Shown: positions 24,756 to 43,847 of the stretch, piece after piece
Layout of the letters: the number at the start of each line of letters is the position of its first letter
Position numbering within the stretch: position 1 is the stretch's first letter
NCBI GenBank assembly: GCA_051294375.1
Contig: CM119265.1
Location: 15,414,963-15,478,962, forward strand
Origin: Paraspadella gotoi
Taxonomy: Eukaryota > Chaetognatha
Direction: 5' to 3'
DNA: 64,000 bases
The notes under the pieces: model-generated
Told to the model about the DNA's origin: nothing
Databases searched by the model: none
What the model saw: the letters and a program-made list of their open reading frames with translations, nothing else
Position numbers and translations under genes: made by a program

Positions 24756-25180
24756 TTAGGAATCTAAAAGTTTCGTCAAATATGATATATAAGCAGAAGC
24801 GAGATGAAGAATTCTTATTTTGGGAACCTATAATTATAAATTAGTTATATTATATAGTTATTTCGTAAATTTATGGCTTTTTTATTGGTTACCTTTGTAT
24901 CTGGGGGTATGTCCGGAAGACACCGTCGAAGAGCGTCAAATGCCGCATTCATGTAAGCGGTCCGGCGTCTTTCTTTGTGGTTGCTCACTATTTCTATATC
25001 CGAAACTACTGATCCAAGATTTTTTGTCGTCATCCTTACAGAATTTTTTTCTGGCATAACCTTTCTCGTTAAGCTTTCCTCCATCTTTTTTTCTGTTGGT
25101 GAATTAAATTTAAGTTTTAGAAATCCATGATTGTTCACCGTTCTTTTTATAGAAGGAAAAAGAAATTCGAAATATTCCAT
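24756..25180 (-). CDS. Small bHLH transcription factor, Twist/HAND type
   Basis: Two exons on the minus strand, 25180-24893 and 24827-24756, joined in phase 0 across a 65-bp intron (119 aa). The bHLH sits at the very C-terminus: basic region NHKERRRTAYMNAAFDALRR, loop PDIPPDTK, then helix 2 VPKIRILHLASAYISYL. The ERRR-N-AF-LR pattern and the PxDTKxxKIxxL loop-helix 2 match the Twist/HAND/SCL group. The Glu that contacts E-boxes is present (KERRR). These proteins dimerise with E-proteins and bind E-boxes in the nucleus. The N-terminal 60 residues are unremarkable and the protein is short for the group. It ends only 150 bp from the convergent LANCL gene. Orthology to TWIST, HAND or another member cannot be decided by eye. 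Confidence 0.87.
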
Positions 25181-25192
25181 TTCTGAAATAAT

Positions 25193-25508
25193 AAAAACCT
25201 GAAAGGTTGTCAGGATAAAAACTTAGGTTAAGTGGGAAAATTTTTTCAAACTCAAGTTTTTTATTATTGCAGTTGAAGCTGGGAAGTTATTTTTTGATAA
25301 AAGTTGATAACTTTTATGCTAATTTTAAAAAATATAAATTTAATTCAAACATTTATATGTTTAACGATATCAGTAAACCAAGAATTTTTTTTACCAAAAT
25401 TATCAAATTGTATCAAAAATTAACCTCCCCAACTTCAACTGCAATTTCAAAAAAAAATTTTGTTACTTCGCTTAAGCTTTTGTCCTGACAGCACCTTTTC
25501 AGGTTTTT
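25193..25508. mobile_element. MITE-like inverted-repeat element
   Basis: The ends AAAAACCTGAAAGG... and ...CCTTTTCAGGTTTTT are inverted, and the inversion extends inward over about 90 bp imperfectly (TTGTCAGGATAAAA with TTTTGTCCTGACA; GCAGTTGAAG with CTTCAACTGC). It lies just upstream of the bHLH start. Confidence 0.7.
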
Positions 25509-25619
25509 ATCATTCCAAAAATGGTACATATATTTCGATTTTATTTTTCCTCCTATAAAAAGTACCGTGTGTTGTTTTCATGGTTTTAAGTTTTTATTTC
25601 ATAAAGTCTAAATTAATAT

Positions 25620-25913
25620 TTAATCTGATTTACCTTCTTCCCGACGCTGATTCGCTTCGGCGACAAATCCTGAAGATATCCAGTAATGACTAGAATCTAA
25701 CGCGGGTGCAGCGGTAAAGTCGTCCACGGCGGCGGGAAACTCATCTGTCCTTTGGGTCGCCCACATGTCGAAAGTCTCGTCGTAGTCGAGAGGCAGTAGC
25801 GTGCCCTCGTTGGCCGGTTCCAAACGCAATTCCCTAGCTTCGTGTTCCCGAAGAAATTCAGATTGTTCTATTAGCGATTCCTCGCTAGTTTGACGGCGGA
25901 AAAGCGCGCACAT
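25620..25913 (-). CDS. Hypothetical 97-aa acidic ORF
   Basis: Starts at ATG 25913, just after an in-frame TAA, and ends at 25620. The peptide is acidic with stretches such as PLDYDETFDMWATQR and ALDSSHYWISSGFVAEANQR. Its composition is protein-like and its GC content is higher than the flanks. No domain is recognised. It overlaps the basic ORF above in the -1 frame, and I see no canonical slippery heptamer in the overlap. Confidence 0.35.
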   Translation of the reverse strand: MCALFRRQTSEESLIEQSEFLREHEARELRLEPANEGTLLPLDYDETFDMWATQRTDEFPAAVDDFTAAPALDSSHYWISSGFVAEANQRREEGKSD

Positions 25914-26110
25914 TGTGGTTTAATCGGAAGTCGTCTTCCCGAAGAATGGTATTGTCGTTTGAGCTTCTTCTTTACGTGTCTCCCTTTTAACTCCATCTCC
26001 TCGAACGTAAATGTCACGCATCGGCTGCGACGCGTTTTGCTTCCGTTCGTCGCGGGACGTTTAGTGCCGCGTCTGCTTCGTTTTTTTTCTTCTGCCAGAG
26101 TTTCGATCAT
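25871..26110 (-). CDS. Hypothetical 79-aa basic ORF
   Basis: Starts at an ATG (26110) and encodes a Lys/Arg-rich peptide (AEEKKRSRRGTKRPATNGSK) ending at 25871. It overlaps the next ORF by 43 nt. The region is more GC-rich than its surroundings, which favours a transcribed unit, but I recognise no family. It may be one half of a two-ORF message or of a spliced gene whose intron I could not place. Confidence 0.3.
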   Translation of the reverse strand: MIETLAEEKKRSRRGTKRPATNGSKTRRSRCVTFTFEEMELKGRHVKKKLKRQYHSSGRRLPIKPQCARFSAVKLARNR

Positions 26111-26783
26111 AATTTTCAAGGTATTGATAATTGAGGCTATTAGTATTAGCGTCACTATTATGAAAGGGTTCGGTTATAATACGAATGATATCATCTCTTA
26201 TTTTTTTAGAGGTTGACTGTAAACCAAAATGGCTAAAAATAAAAAATACAGTAATGATCAGAACCGTTTGCTCTTTAGTACTGTTCAAAAATACCAATCT
26301 TAATAGCATTGCATAAAATTATGCAATATGCATACTATGCGTACGTTTTCAGTTATAAAGCTTTCATGAATCTTTCCGACGTTTTTATTGCAGCGCTTAA
26401 CCTGAGAATTTAATTTTTCAACTGCTCTTTGAAGCGACGTGAAGAGCCTTAACGTTCAATCATGCGAAAGAAATAAAATCCTAATTGAAACAGACACTCT
26501 TCGACTTCATTCCAAAGAGACTTCCTATCATTTTCAAAGTCTATGATAAAAGTACGATAAAAACTTTATGATATCCATGTGTATTTATTTTTGTTTCACA
26601 GAGCCCTTGATGGTAACATTCGGGTGGGACACTTTAATTGGCGAAGGACTCTCGATCAGAGTACTCGCTTTCTGAGTGGAGAGATTTGAGCACGTGACTC
26701 TTTTCTATCTGCCACATCACCCTGCTTTGGGCTGTTTTATTTCGTTAACTTTCTCAACTCGTACCGTATCCTTGGTCAAAAAT

Positions 26784-27086
26784 ATGGCGGACGATTTGGA
26801 AGAATATGACATGGAGCAGGAGAAGTATATGCCCGGAAAAGGTAAGTTCTATTTATTTTATTTATTTTCTATTTTCCTTGATTGAATTTAAATCGTTTTC
26901 TTTTATGACGCAGGAGGCAAGGGACGTTCAAAGTTAGAAACGTCGCAACACACAAACCATCACGACACCAGCGGTCAAACGCGGAAGATTGTGACAAAAA
27001 TGCAAAACACGGAAAAGAACCGGATCGCTTCTGGAGGCGAAAAGTGGCCCGAAAAAAGGAAGTCTCAGTCCGAGAGTGACGAGTAA
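26784..27086 (+). CDS. NUPR1: NUPR1-like small nuclear protein
   Basis: Two exons, 26784-26841 and 26914-27086, phase 1 (76 aa; human NUPR1 is 82 aa). The acidic N-terminus with EEYDMEQEKY is followed by GGKGRSKLETSQHTN and QTRKIVTKMQNTEKNR. This matches the NUPR1 layout, an acidic DLYS-like segment then a GGRKGRTK...RKLVTKLQNSE basic block. The family consists of intrinsically disordered, HMGA-like chromatin-associated stress proteins with a nuclear localisation signal. The tail is longer and acidic (SQSESDE). The start is the first ATG of the frame after a promoter-like stretch. Confident on family, unsure on NUPR1 versus NUPR2 orthology. Confidence 0.85.
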
Positions 27087-27302
27087 ATCGGATGGAACAA
27101 TTAGCCTAACGCGCGGCTCATTCCCCTCCTACCATTTTGCTAATTTTGGCGGTTCACTAGAACTAGCAGACGATGCTAAGCCATGTGCTTAAGTCATATT
27201 TAAAATATATTGTTTAATGATTTCCTCTTTTTCTTAGTTTCAAAGAGTTATTTAAAACATCAACGTTGTTATTTGCTTGTTGTCAATAGGTCGTTTGGGA
27301 GA

Positions 27303-28681
27303 ATGAGTTCATTTCCTGAGGCGCAACCTTGCGCAGGAGAAGCGAGGTAGTATACTTCATGGAACGTTTTACAGCGACTAGTTGTAAATAATTTAGTGAA
27401 CGTTTTTCATTTAGTTGTGTAGTTAGTTCCTCGGAATATCCGCCTGTTGCGAATACGAACGAGGCAGGAGACTATATTTGCGAAAGCGGTAAGGATCTTG
27501 GTTTAATGTTTGGAATGTTTTAAAAATTGTCTAGGGTGGTCATTCCGATTTCCTTCGCTTTTTATGATGAAAAGAAAAGAACGCGAATCTTGACGCGTCT
27601 AAAAGAGACAACAGGTGGCTTTAGAATCCACATTATCTGACCGAACCGAACATCTATCCTTGTTATTGGTTAATTTTAAGGGTTTTTTTAGTGACTCAGC
27701 TTTCGTTGAGAAAATAACGGATGATCGTACGTCTGAAATCGGAAATTTAGGAAGCAAATGCGGTACAAAAATGATTACAAGATCTTATGTAGTTCGTGTA
27801 ATTAAATTTTAAACGCCCTCTGAGGCTACCATTTTTCTTTCCATCCTTTTCTATGATATGGAATACAAAAAGATTATCAAGCAAGCTTGCTTGATGAAAA
27901 GGAATTAACCCAAGAAAAGTTAATCGGAGCCCTTACAGAATTTCTATCGCCTAGCGGTTACAAAGGCTTCGGCATAAAGGATTTCTTGGTACCTCGAAAG
28001 GATAAAATAAAGAGCCCTAACGGTGCGCCTCCCCCTTCCCCAAAAAACTCTGAATGCGTCAAGACTTCCGACGGAGTCCCTGACGACCATTCTTCGTTGT
28101 TTGCGGCCGTCGGCGACATTTGCCCCCAAATCCCTATTACGACATCAGATTCGAAAGAATCGTTTTCCGCTCCGAGTTTCACCGATTCTGACGAGAATAG
28201 CGGGGATTCCGAAGAAACCGAAACCGAGGATTACGAAGACGCGGACGAGAAGTCTTGGGAGTGGTGCTCGCCCGGGCATTGCTCGAGCGTGTACGAGGAT
28301 GATAATAGGGACAGCACTAGAGCCGAACAGGCCCGTGACTATTTGAAAGGAATTGAGGAAGAGTTTGATCAAATGACAAGATTGATTCCGCCAGAGATTG
28401 CGAACGATGTCAGCGAGGCTCAAACAGAAAAGCCGGTCAAGGAAGGTAATACCTGGCAGAGTCTGCGTACTGGATTAACTGGCGTGAAACAAACGTGGAG
28501 TCAGGCAATGAAGTCACCTCGCTTCAATATTCCTCGCGTTTTTAATAAAAGCGACCAACCTACACGTTTTTCTTCTTTGGTTGATTATCTGGAACCCATG
28601 TGCGATCCCAAGATTCTTTTCAAACATCATCGTGTTCCCCTCATTCCAGAGACGAAACAAAATAGCAGTGGGGAGGAATAG
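27303..28681 (+). CDS. Unrecognised acidic protein
   Basis: Three exons fit in phase: 27303-27346, 27415-27488 and 27882-28681 (305 aa). The first two are short and less certain; the last is one long exon. The acidic middle, rich in Asp/Glu/Ser, includes DSEETETEDYEDADEKSWEW. The C-terminal part is better ordered, with a possible short helix (QARDYLKGIEEEFDQMTRL) and a motif-like TWSQAMKSPRFNIPRVF. I recognise no domain, signal peptide or membrane segment. The phase 1 join of 27488 to 27882 removes a 393-bp intron that contains unrelated open frames. Function unknown. Confidence 0.55.
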
Positions 28682-29035
28682 AACATGTAATGTTAATGAA
28701 CGGCCCCGATGAATCTGCAAATTACTAAGTCGCTATATTTTGAAATTTGACTGTAATTTTAGTAATGATATTCAATTTTTTTCATTTTTTGGGTTTTTTT
28801 TTAATTTTTTTTGTTTTGCGAAATATTGGCATTTCCAAGTGTTGCTCAATAACGGGTTGCGAATCCTTCGATCACGTGACGGTAAATTGTCCAATGAGAA
28901 CTTTAGAAACCTAATAAACACGACGTTCTGACTCGCATGGGGACTATCCTGATTGAGATTACTCAAATTCAATTTAATTGAGCCGAACATTTTCAGCCAT
29001 ATAAAATTAAACGAAATCTTCGAACGAAAATAGTC

Positions 29036-36348
<7,313 letters not shown>

Positions 36349-36382
36349 ATCGCCTTGCTTTTAAATAGTAAACCAATAGAAC

Positions 36383-38287
36383 ACGGATTTCAAATGGGAG
36401 TGAAATGTAAAGATTTGTTATTATTCTTAACTGACTCAATATGATTGATATTTGATCATCTTATTAGTTGCAAAATTCCCTAACGTTTATGTTTTTATAA
36501 AGCAAATTGATAATACTTTACTTAATAATAACTGGTGCACTTGCCTTCCCGAAGCTTTTTTTCTCCCCTCTTAATTGACAATTCAATTTTAAACTCATTG
36601 TGAATAAAATTTAGCCAAATATTTTAATTTATTTTACATTCATTAGTTAGTTTCTATAAGTTTTAACTAGAAAAACTACAAATTGAAAAGGGCTGTCATT
36701 GTGGCCGTGAAAAATTTATTGACATTCTGATTGCTTAGACACATACACCAATGTCTATATCTGTAAGATGAACCAAAATTTTTCATCATTTCAGTTTTTT
36801 TCTTAAAAATATATCTTATAACAGGAAGACCATATGACACAATGAAAAATAACGTGGCGAAACGGACTCTTGCTGATTTTTTCTCTTTAAAGTTGTTTCT
36901 GAGCCAAATTAATTGGTTGTTATTTTCAGACCGAGACCAAGATGAATATTTTTTTCCCATCATTTCATAAATTTGTTTGAATTATTAGTTTGTAATTAGT
37001 CAATCAATCTAAAAAACAATATGACAAATTCGTTTTCAATTTTTTTTACGAATCGGAAGTTTTTTCTGTTTATTCCCTTTGTGTCCAATTATTTAATATT
37101 TTTATATTTTATTTAGTATTTTTAAAAACCTTATATAAATACTATTTTTTCAAACAAAAACATCATCATAAATACATTTTAAATTATTTGACTGATTTGA
37201 GAAAAAAATATTTTGAATCTTGAAGACAATGGATTTCGAGTTAGGAAAACAATTTTTTTAATTTAAAAAAAAAATCAGCCTTTATATAATCATAATTTAT
37301 TTATTTTTTTTTATTTTTTTTTTTTACATATTTTCATTTTTTATGCAAAACCATTTTCTACAATTAGAATGGGTAAGACAAACTTTTTAGTCAGATTTGC
37401 TTAAGCAGAACTGACTCTTTGTCTGTTCATTGATACCAACTTTAGTTTGGTCACTCAGTCACTTAAAACATCTTAAAATATTATATTATAAAAATATTTT
37501 TTAAAATTATCTGCCTATCAATCTTTCTTTTGTTATTCGTTATTGGATTGACGTATTATGTAAAAGTAATATAAATAATATTTTTTTATTTTTATTTTAT
37601 ATGGATTTTGTATAAAATCTAAAACTACTACAATCATACTGATCATAACTACCATAATAATAATAACAATAATCATACTAACAAAAATATTTCTTATAAT
37701 GGTAACAATAACAGTAATAAAAACAGCTTTTATTTACAATACCCGAAAAAATATATAAAATATGTTTATTAAAATTATGCAGTATTAAATAATTAAATAA
37801 ATGATATTAAAAAAATAATATGAAAAATACAAGTAAAGGCTCTGATACAATTTTTATTAATTTTACTATAATATATTGATAATTATAAATAAGTTTTTAT
37901 AAAAAAAATTTTAATTTACTTCATAATTATTCAATAGTCATATCTAAAAAAAGATTTTGCATTGATATTTTTAATATAACATATAAAAATATAATGTTTT
38001 AAAAAATCTAAACGAAATATCATAATATTAAACAGTGAATTTTTTTACGCTTGGACAGTTACGCTACGCTATTTTTGATTGTCATATTCAAATGCAAAAA
38101 TTTCCTTCTTTGAAATTCGACCATGCCATTGATAAGCACATAACTAATAAGCAAGATGGACTAATAGGAGTTGGAAAATAAAAGTCAGCGATTTTTTTAC
38201 CAGGGTGCAAAAATCTGAATTGCTATAACAAATAATTTGGCCACAGTGTTTTGATCTTTACATTTCATTCCCATTTGAAATTCATGT
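36383..38287. mobile_element. 1.9 kb non-autonomous element with 34-bp inverted ends
   Basis: 36383-36416 and 38254-38287 are inverted copies at about 31 of 34 positions (ACACGGATTTCAAATGGGAG onward). The same terminus ends the smaller repeat at 31969 in ABCF1. The interior is AT-rich without a credible ORF. Confidence 0.65.
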
Positions 38288-39641
38288 ATACCATTTCCAG
38301 TTTCGTTCCTCTAATTTTCATTAAGACTACACTTATATTACATTCGTTTTTGCTTGATCAAAGAGGAAAGAATGTTTTTGCGTTGTTTGCTTAAATTTTA
38401 GAATGATTACAACAATCACCTTGGCTTTCGGAATTTTTACACAGATCAATATTCAACCTATGCTGCGATATTATTTACAGGAGAATTAATAATCAAAGAA
38501 ACTTAATCTAGTAGATTGTTTAATGTATAGGTGTTGACTTGAATTTAGTAGAACTAATATAATGAAATATAAAAATCCTTTCATAAGGAACCATATTACT
38601 TCCTAACAGATAACGCGCCAAACCTTGCAAGCTTTCTCTAGGCTCTCAGTTCGTTATTAATTTAGCTTTCTAATGAAATACATATTGTTTTTGACTGCGG
38701 AGGGTTTTTTGTTCTTACTGATCTAAGGAAGCTGCGTGTAAATGTTTATCAAATATCAATTATGAATTCATATCATTTTGTACTTACTTCATCATTGGCG
38801 GGCGAGCAACACGATTGTATTATCTCAAGATAATAAAAAAGATAAAAGATAGATTTAGCATTGCTGTTATAAAAAGTTCATGATTTTAATTATTGTTTAT
38901 TCAAATTTCTATTCAAATTATTGATCGCTAAATTTTACTTCGCGACCGCGGCTTTTGGCGGATTTTGGAAAGTCATTTAAGATATGTTAGTGTGTGTTAA
39001 AAAGAATTTAAAAAAAATATTACTTAATTACTCTGACTCCTAAACGCCTATTAAACCTAACAATAACCACCCCTAACCTTAAACCACCCTAACCCTTAAC
39101 CTTTAACCCGGTTGCGAAAAGTAAAAGTAACCCTATTATCTATTATTATGGGGTGGTAGTAGAGATGCGCTATACCAGTGAATATATGTATGTGATTGTA
39201 TAGGAGTGTTAGAAGAAGTGAGTAGTGGTGATATTTATATATATATCTATAAAACGTTCATAAGACATTGTTTTTTTGTTTTTATTGTGAGCTTTATGGT
39301 ATGACTGTGCCCTCTTTCAAATTTGTGTCCAATCTTTTCTTTCTCTGCAAGAATTAAGAGCCGAGTCAGAGGTTTCATTGCTCTCCTCTTCCTTACTCAT
39401 CTAAGTCGACTGCACCGCTCAAGCAGAGTCGATGACATAGCAGATTTTACCACAGTGATGAATGGACACTCAATCATTATTTCTTCTACGATTTCCTTGG
39501 GATTTTAAAAATTTGCGGTGAGTTATTTAATTTTTGTTATAAATTGCTTTAATAAGAAAAAAATAAGTATCATTTTTAATCCTGAATTTAAAATACATAT
39601 TTATTTGATTGGCTCAAAACAACGATTCCAAAACTGGCATA

Positions 39642-39837
39642 TTTTTACTTTCGCCGACCGGGGTTGGGGGGTTTAGGGTTAAGGGCGGTTTAGGAGTGGT
39701 TTTGGTTAGGGTTAGTTCGGGTTAAGAGGATTTTGGGTTAAGTTAATTGGTAATAACTTATTTTTAAAAATTTTTAAAAAATATTTTTTGTGGTTTTTAA
39801 AAAGACACCCAACCCTGGTCGGCGAAAGAAAAATTTA
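39642..39837. mobile_element. MITE with telomere-like interior, copy A
   Basis: Terminal inverted repeats ACTTTCGCCGACCGGGGTTGG and CCAACCCTGGTCGGCGAAAG flank a G-rich strand. That strand has GGTTTAGGGTTAAGGG and TTAGGGTTAG, which are degenerate TTAGGG units. Confidence 0.65.
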
Positions 39838-40600
39838 ACCCAAAAACTTTTATAACAATCAACTTTAACATTAAATATCAATCCTACTTTTAGTAAGTAA
39901 ATAGTTTTTAATTAAACTGTTTTTATGTCTTGAGGTCTTAAGTTTTCTATCATAGCACCCTTAATCCTAAACCCGGTCGGTAAAGTAAAATTAACCTGCT
40001 TATGCTAAGTAAAAAAATTGGGGGATCGCTTTTTGCCGCCTCAAGTTTTACGGTATCAGGCCACAACTTTATTACTTTTGTCTCTAAGAATATTTAATAC
40101 AAAGTAGACTGCTGTACTATTCAGTATTCACGGCTCTCTCGTGAAGGCTTTATTTTCTGGAGAATTGATAAATAAGCAATATATAGGACGTCTTAATCTT
40201 CAGCCCGCTATTTTTTACTTCCATTTATCTCCCTCTCTCCCAGTCCCTTTATCAGGGTCACGTGAGGGACGCATTAAAGGATTGTGACCATTTGGGGAAA
40301 GAATGTGTCCTCTGTATGTCCTGGTTCCTAGAACCAGTCCGAACGGTTTTTGCATAACGATTTCAGGTCTACTGTCCAATCCTAAGCTCCATAATACAAA
40401 ACAACTGACGGAACAATCTTCCGGACCCATCGGGAACACTCGGTGTGGGGCAAGTCACACTCTGAGAGGGGGCTTTCCTGGGTCATTTCCTAAAATATGT
40501 GCGTTCTCCTGGACATAACTATAATTTATATACCTCTGGAATCATGTGAACGATAGTCATTTAAAGTAAAAATTTTATTTTATTAATATTATTGTAACAT

Positions 40601-40784
40601 AATTTTACTTTCACCGACGGGGGTTAGGGTGGTCTAGGGGTAGTTTAGGTTTAGGCGTGATTAGGGTTAAAAGGATTTAGGTTAGGGTAGTTAAGTAATA
40701 ATTTTTCTGAATTTTTTAAAAATAAGTATTTTTAAATATTTTTAAAAGAACAAAACCAAAACCAAAACGCGAAAGTAAAATTTT
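40601..40784. mobile_element. MITE with telomere-like interior, copy B
   Basis: Starts ATTTTACTTTCACCGACGGG and ends with GCGAAAGTAAAATTTT. The interior has GGGTTAGGGTGGTCTAGGGG and similar units. Inverted, partial relatives lie at about 39030-39135 and 39955-40000. Confidence 0.6.
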
Positions 40785-43700
40785 ACCATTATTATTATTA
40801 TTATGAAAATTGCAAAATAACTTGTTTTACTATTTTAAGCATTAGATTTTATAATATTTATTTAAAATATGTATTACAAATTCTAAATGTTATTATTATT
40901 TTTCAATTAATTTTGATTTTTGATAATTTAAATCTGAAAATATTATATTATTAATGGGAGAAGGTTGTTAGTGTTGTCTTTTGGAAATAGAGGGAGCATC
41001 TATACTACACAAGGTTATATTACTTCCTGTCCTAATTTTCTAAAAATTTTATTTTATAAAATCTTAAATCTAAAATATAAAAAAAATATAGAAAGAAAAA
41101 GTGGAATATTATTCTAATTTTTTTTTTCTTTCTTTTTCTCATTATTTTTCGTGTAAAACACTTTGCGAATCCACAGGCCGCCAGTCGCTTTATCCAAAGA
41201 TATTGAATTTTTTTTTCTTTTTCTCTTATTCTTTCTGTATTTGACCGGTTATATATTTTATATATATTATATATATATATTTATCTCTTTCATATAAACT
41301 ACATGATCATTGTTTACTTGATTGATAATATTTTCTGTAAAATTCACTCTTGTATATCGCTAATTTTGCCCCTGTTATCTTTCAAAATAAAACTCTTTTC
41401 AAACGCTTATTTTTTATGGTTAGTTTTTCATGAACCATAATGATAATTATAAATGATTGATTGATCAATAGTTTTTTCTATTATTTATTTATTTATTCAT
41501 TTTTTTAATAATTTTTGTTTATTAAGTTTTTTCTATTTTTTTATTAAAATTATTTATAACCATTAACGGCTAACGCAATTCTAATTTGGATGCTGATGTC
41601 ATTCTCTGCAACCAGGCTGCTGTCATCTTTTTTCCATCCATGACTTTTTGTAACTGATTGACAAATTTTTTATTAGTCTATATCATGGTTCAGCAGTTAA
41701 TTGATTAAACAATTGTTTTTAGTTGTTTAGGTATTTCATTGAATTCTTTCCTCAACAGTGAAAACTACTACCTGATAGCTTTTTCAAATTTTTATTTATC
41801 TTTTTCCATTTGGGGGGAAAAAAAAACTCACGGCCTTTATTATAGCTCAGAATCTTTAGGTATATATTAGAGGCTGGTGCGCCTAGCAAGAGAGAATTTT
41901 TTTTTCTCCCTCGAAGAAGCTCTCGCATCGAGGCTTGGCTCCTCCGCACGAAGAGGCAGCTGGGGCCCGTCTCGTAGGAAGAATCGCGAAATTTTCCTTT
42001 CTCATTGGCCCTTGGCGTGGCTGCCTCGTCGGGGTCGCCGAATCATTGGTCGCCTCTATTTATGATAACATTAAATGGGTGATCACATGCGCAGGACTCC
42101 TCAATTTTTTTTTTCCTGCTGTTCTTTACTGGTCTGGAGTTATAGCATCGAGAAACTAAGGACCGGATTTACGTGCTTGGGACCTTTCCTTGTCCGGTGT
42201 GGATTTTGCTTGTCTCGATTTTCTTGAACGAAATCAATTTGGAAAAGCGTTTTGTTTCCGCATTTTTTGAGCTTTTTTTTCTTCAAATATTTCGGTTCTC
42301 AATCATTAAACATTCCGATGTTATTATTATTGTTAATATTTTATTACTTTTATTATTATTATTATTATTATTATATGACTGAGTTAAAAAATTTAATTTG
42401 AGTTTTTGGACGATGTAGTTTTAAGAAAAAAAATCTTTAATTTTTTATTTTCCCAATATTTTTTTCTCATATGTACATATTTTTAAGTTATACACGATCC
42501 ATAGAAGTCCAAATTGATTTATTTTAGATCTAGTAGTCAATCAGGTGATGTAGGTGTAGAACGTAAACCAATTATGAAACTCGCAAGATATTTTTTATTG
42601 GTTATAGGAATTAACCTTTTGACCCAATTATACGTGACAATTTGATTCGTTTCATTTTCTCTCATTTTTTAAGAAACTACGAAGAACCATTTTTATTGCG
42701 ACCTATCTGTTAAACGAATTAAATGACGCTTCTCATCTGTTTTTAGAGCCGAATTACGCAAATGTCGTTGTTTCATCACATGCTCTTTTTGCGCTTTACT
42801 CCCCACTCTGACTGAAACTCTCTTTTTTTTAATCAGAGGCTTTGCTCTGATTCGTCTTCGTCGTGGCCGTGAATCGAGTTTTCGAAGTTGCTTCGAAGAT
42901 CGCAACCCGAAGCCTCTGGATTTTTCGAAGAGACGAAACGTTCAATCGACCCAACAGCTCCGTGAAACCGCTTGTGATATTTGTTCTGAGCTTTAATAAA
43001 TAAATATAAACTTATTGAACATCCGTCTTCGAATTGATACAGCCTTGCATTATTTTACTTTGTTATTTTAGTAAAATTAAATGAGTGAAATATCCTAAAA
43101 TGAAAAATGCTCTCCTCTGGCCTAGATTACACTTTTTTAATTTATCATTCTTCTTCCTTTCTGGCCGTCTCTTTTTCTTTGGTTTGAAGCTATCACTCTT
43201 GCCGTTCGGCTTCGAATTACGTTGCCAGCCGTTCAAATTCAGTCCACATTCAGCCACGCTCCCAGAACACTGGATTTTGATTGCTTTTTCTCAGTCTGTT
43301 TTTCTTCTACCTTTGTTTTTCCCGTTCTCTGACTCGAAAAATGGTCAATTAACCGCATTATTATTTTTACTTCAACTATTCCCTTTCAAACATTACTTTA
43401 TTGTGGGAGGTTTTTATAATCTAGTTAAGGAAAAATTTTTTTTAAAGAGAGACCTTCCACTGAGTCGATTTTCTTTAGCAAAATCTTTATATTTAATTTT
43501 AATCACGATGTTTTTTTTTTTTGTTTTTTTTCAGATCGCTTATTCGACGTGTTCCGTATTGAATGCTCCCCGTGCATCTATAACTCTTCGAGACTGTCTC
43601 CCCATCGCGAGACTCGCTAAATTCTCGACACCTCCTCACAGAAAACCGCTTCTTTCCTGGGGGGCTTAACGATTATTTTTTCTCTTCTGATTTAAGTTTT

Positions 43701-43847
43701 TCTATTGTGTATACATAACATATATTTGGATCGGGCAAAGCTGCGACACCTGCACAACGAAATTGTTGGAAATAAAAAGACAAATCAGCGCCACGACAGT
43801 CTACATTTGACTTCCCTATAAAAGTTTATTTGCATCTAAATCCTAAC

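Larger units (their letters stand above)
36349..43847. other. AT-rich spacer between ABCF1 and the A20/AN1 gene
   Basis: Besides the elements listed separately it holds long A/T runs, an unknown moderately GC-rich repeat at about 40200-40515 and a (TTA)n run at about 42345-42375. GC-richer islands lie at about 41870-42060, 42840-43010 and 43530-43670. Those islands could be the promoter and non-coding 5' exons of the zinc-finger gene. No protein-coding gene is supported. Confidence 0.5.

Noticed and set aside
27615-27812. Extra exon of the acidic orphan gene
   Set aside because: No combination of acceptors here keeps phase with the flanking exons without a stop, whereas a direct 27488-27882 join does.
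39030-40784. Chromosome end or interstitial telomere array
   Set aside because: The TTAGGG-like units are degenerate and enclosed by inverted repeats, with genes on both sides.
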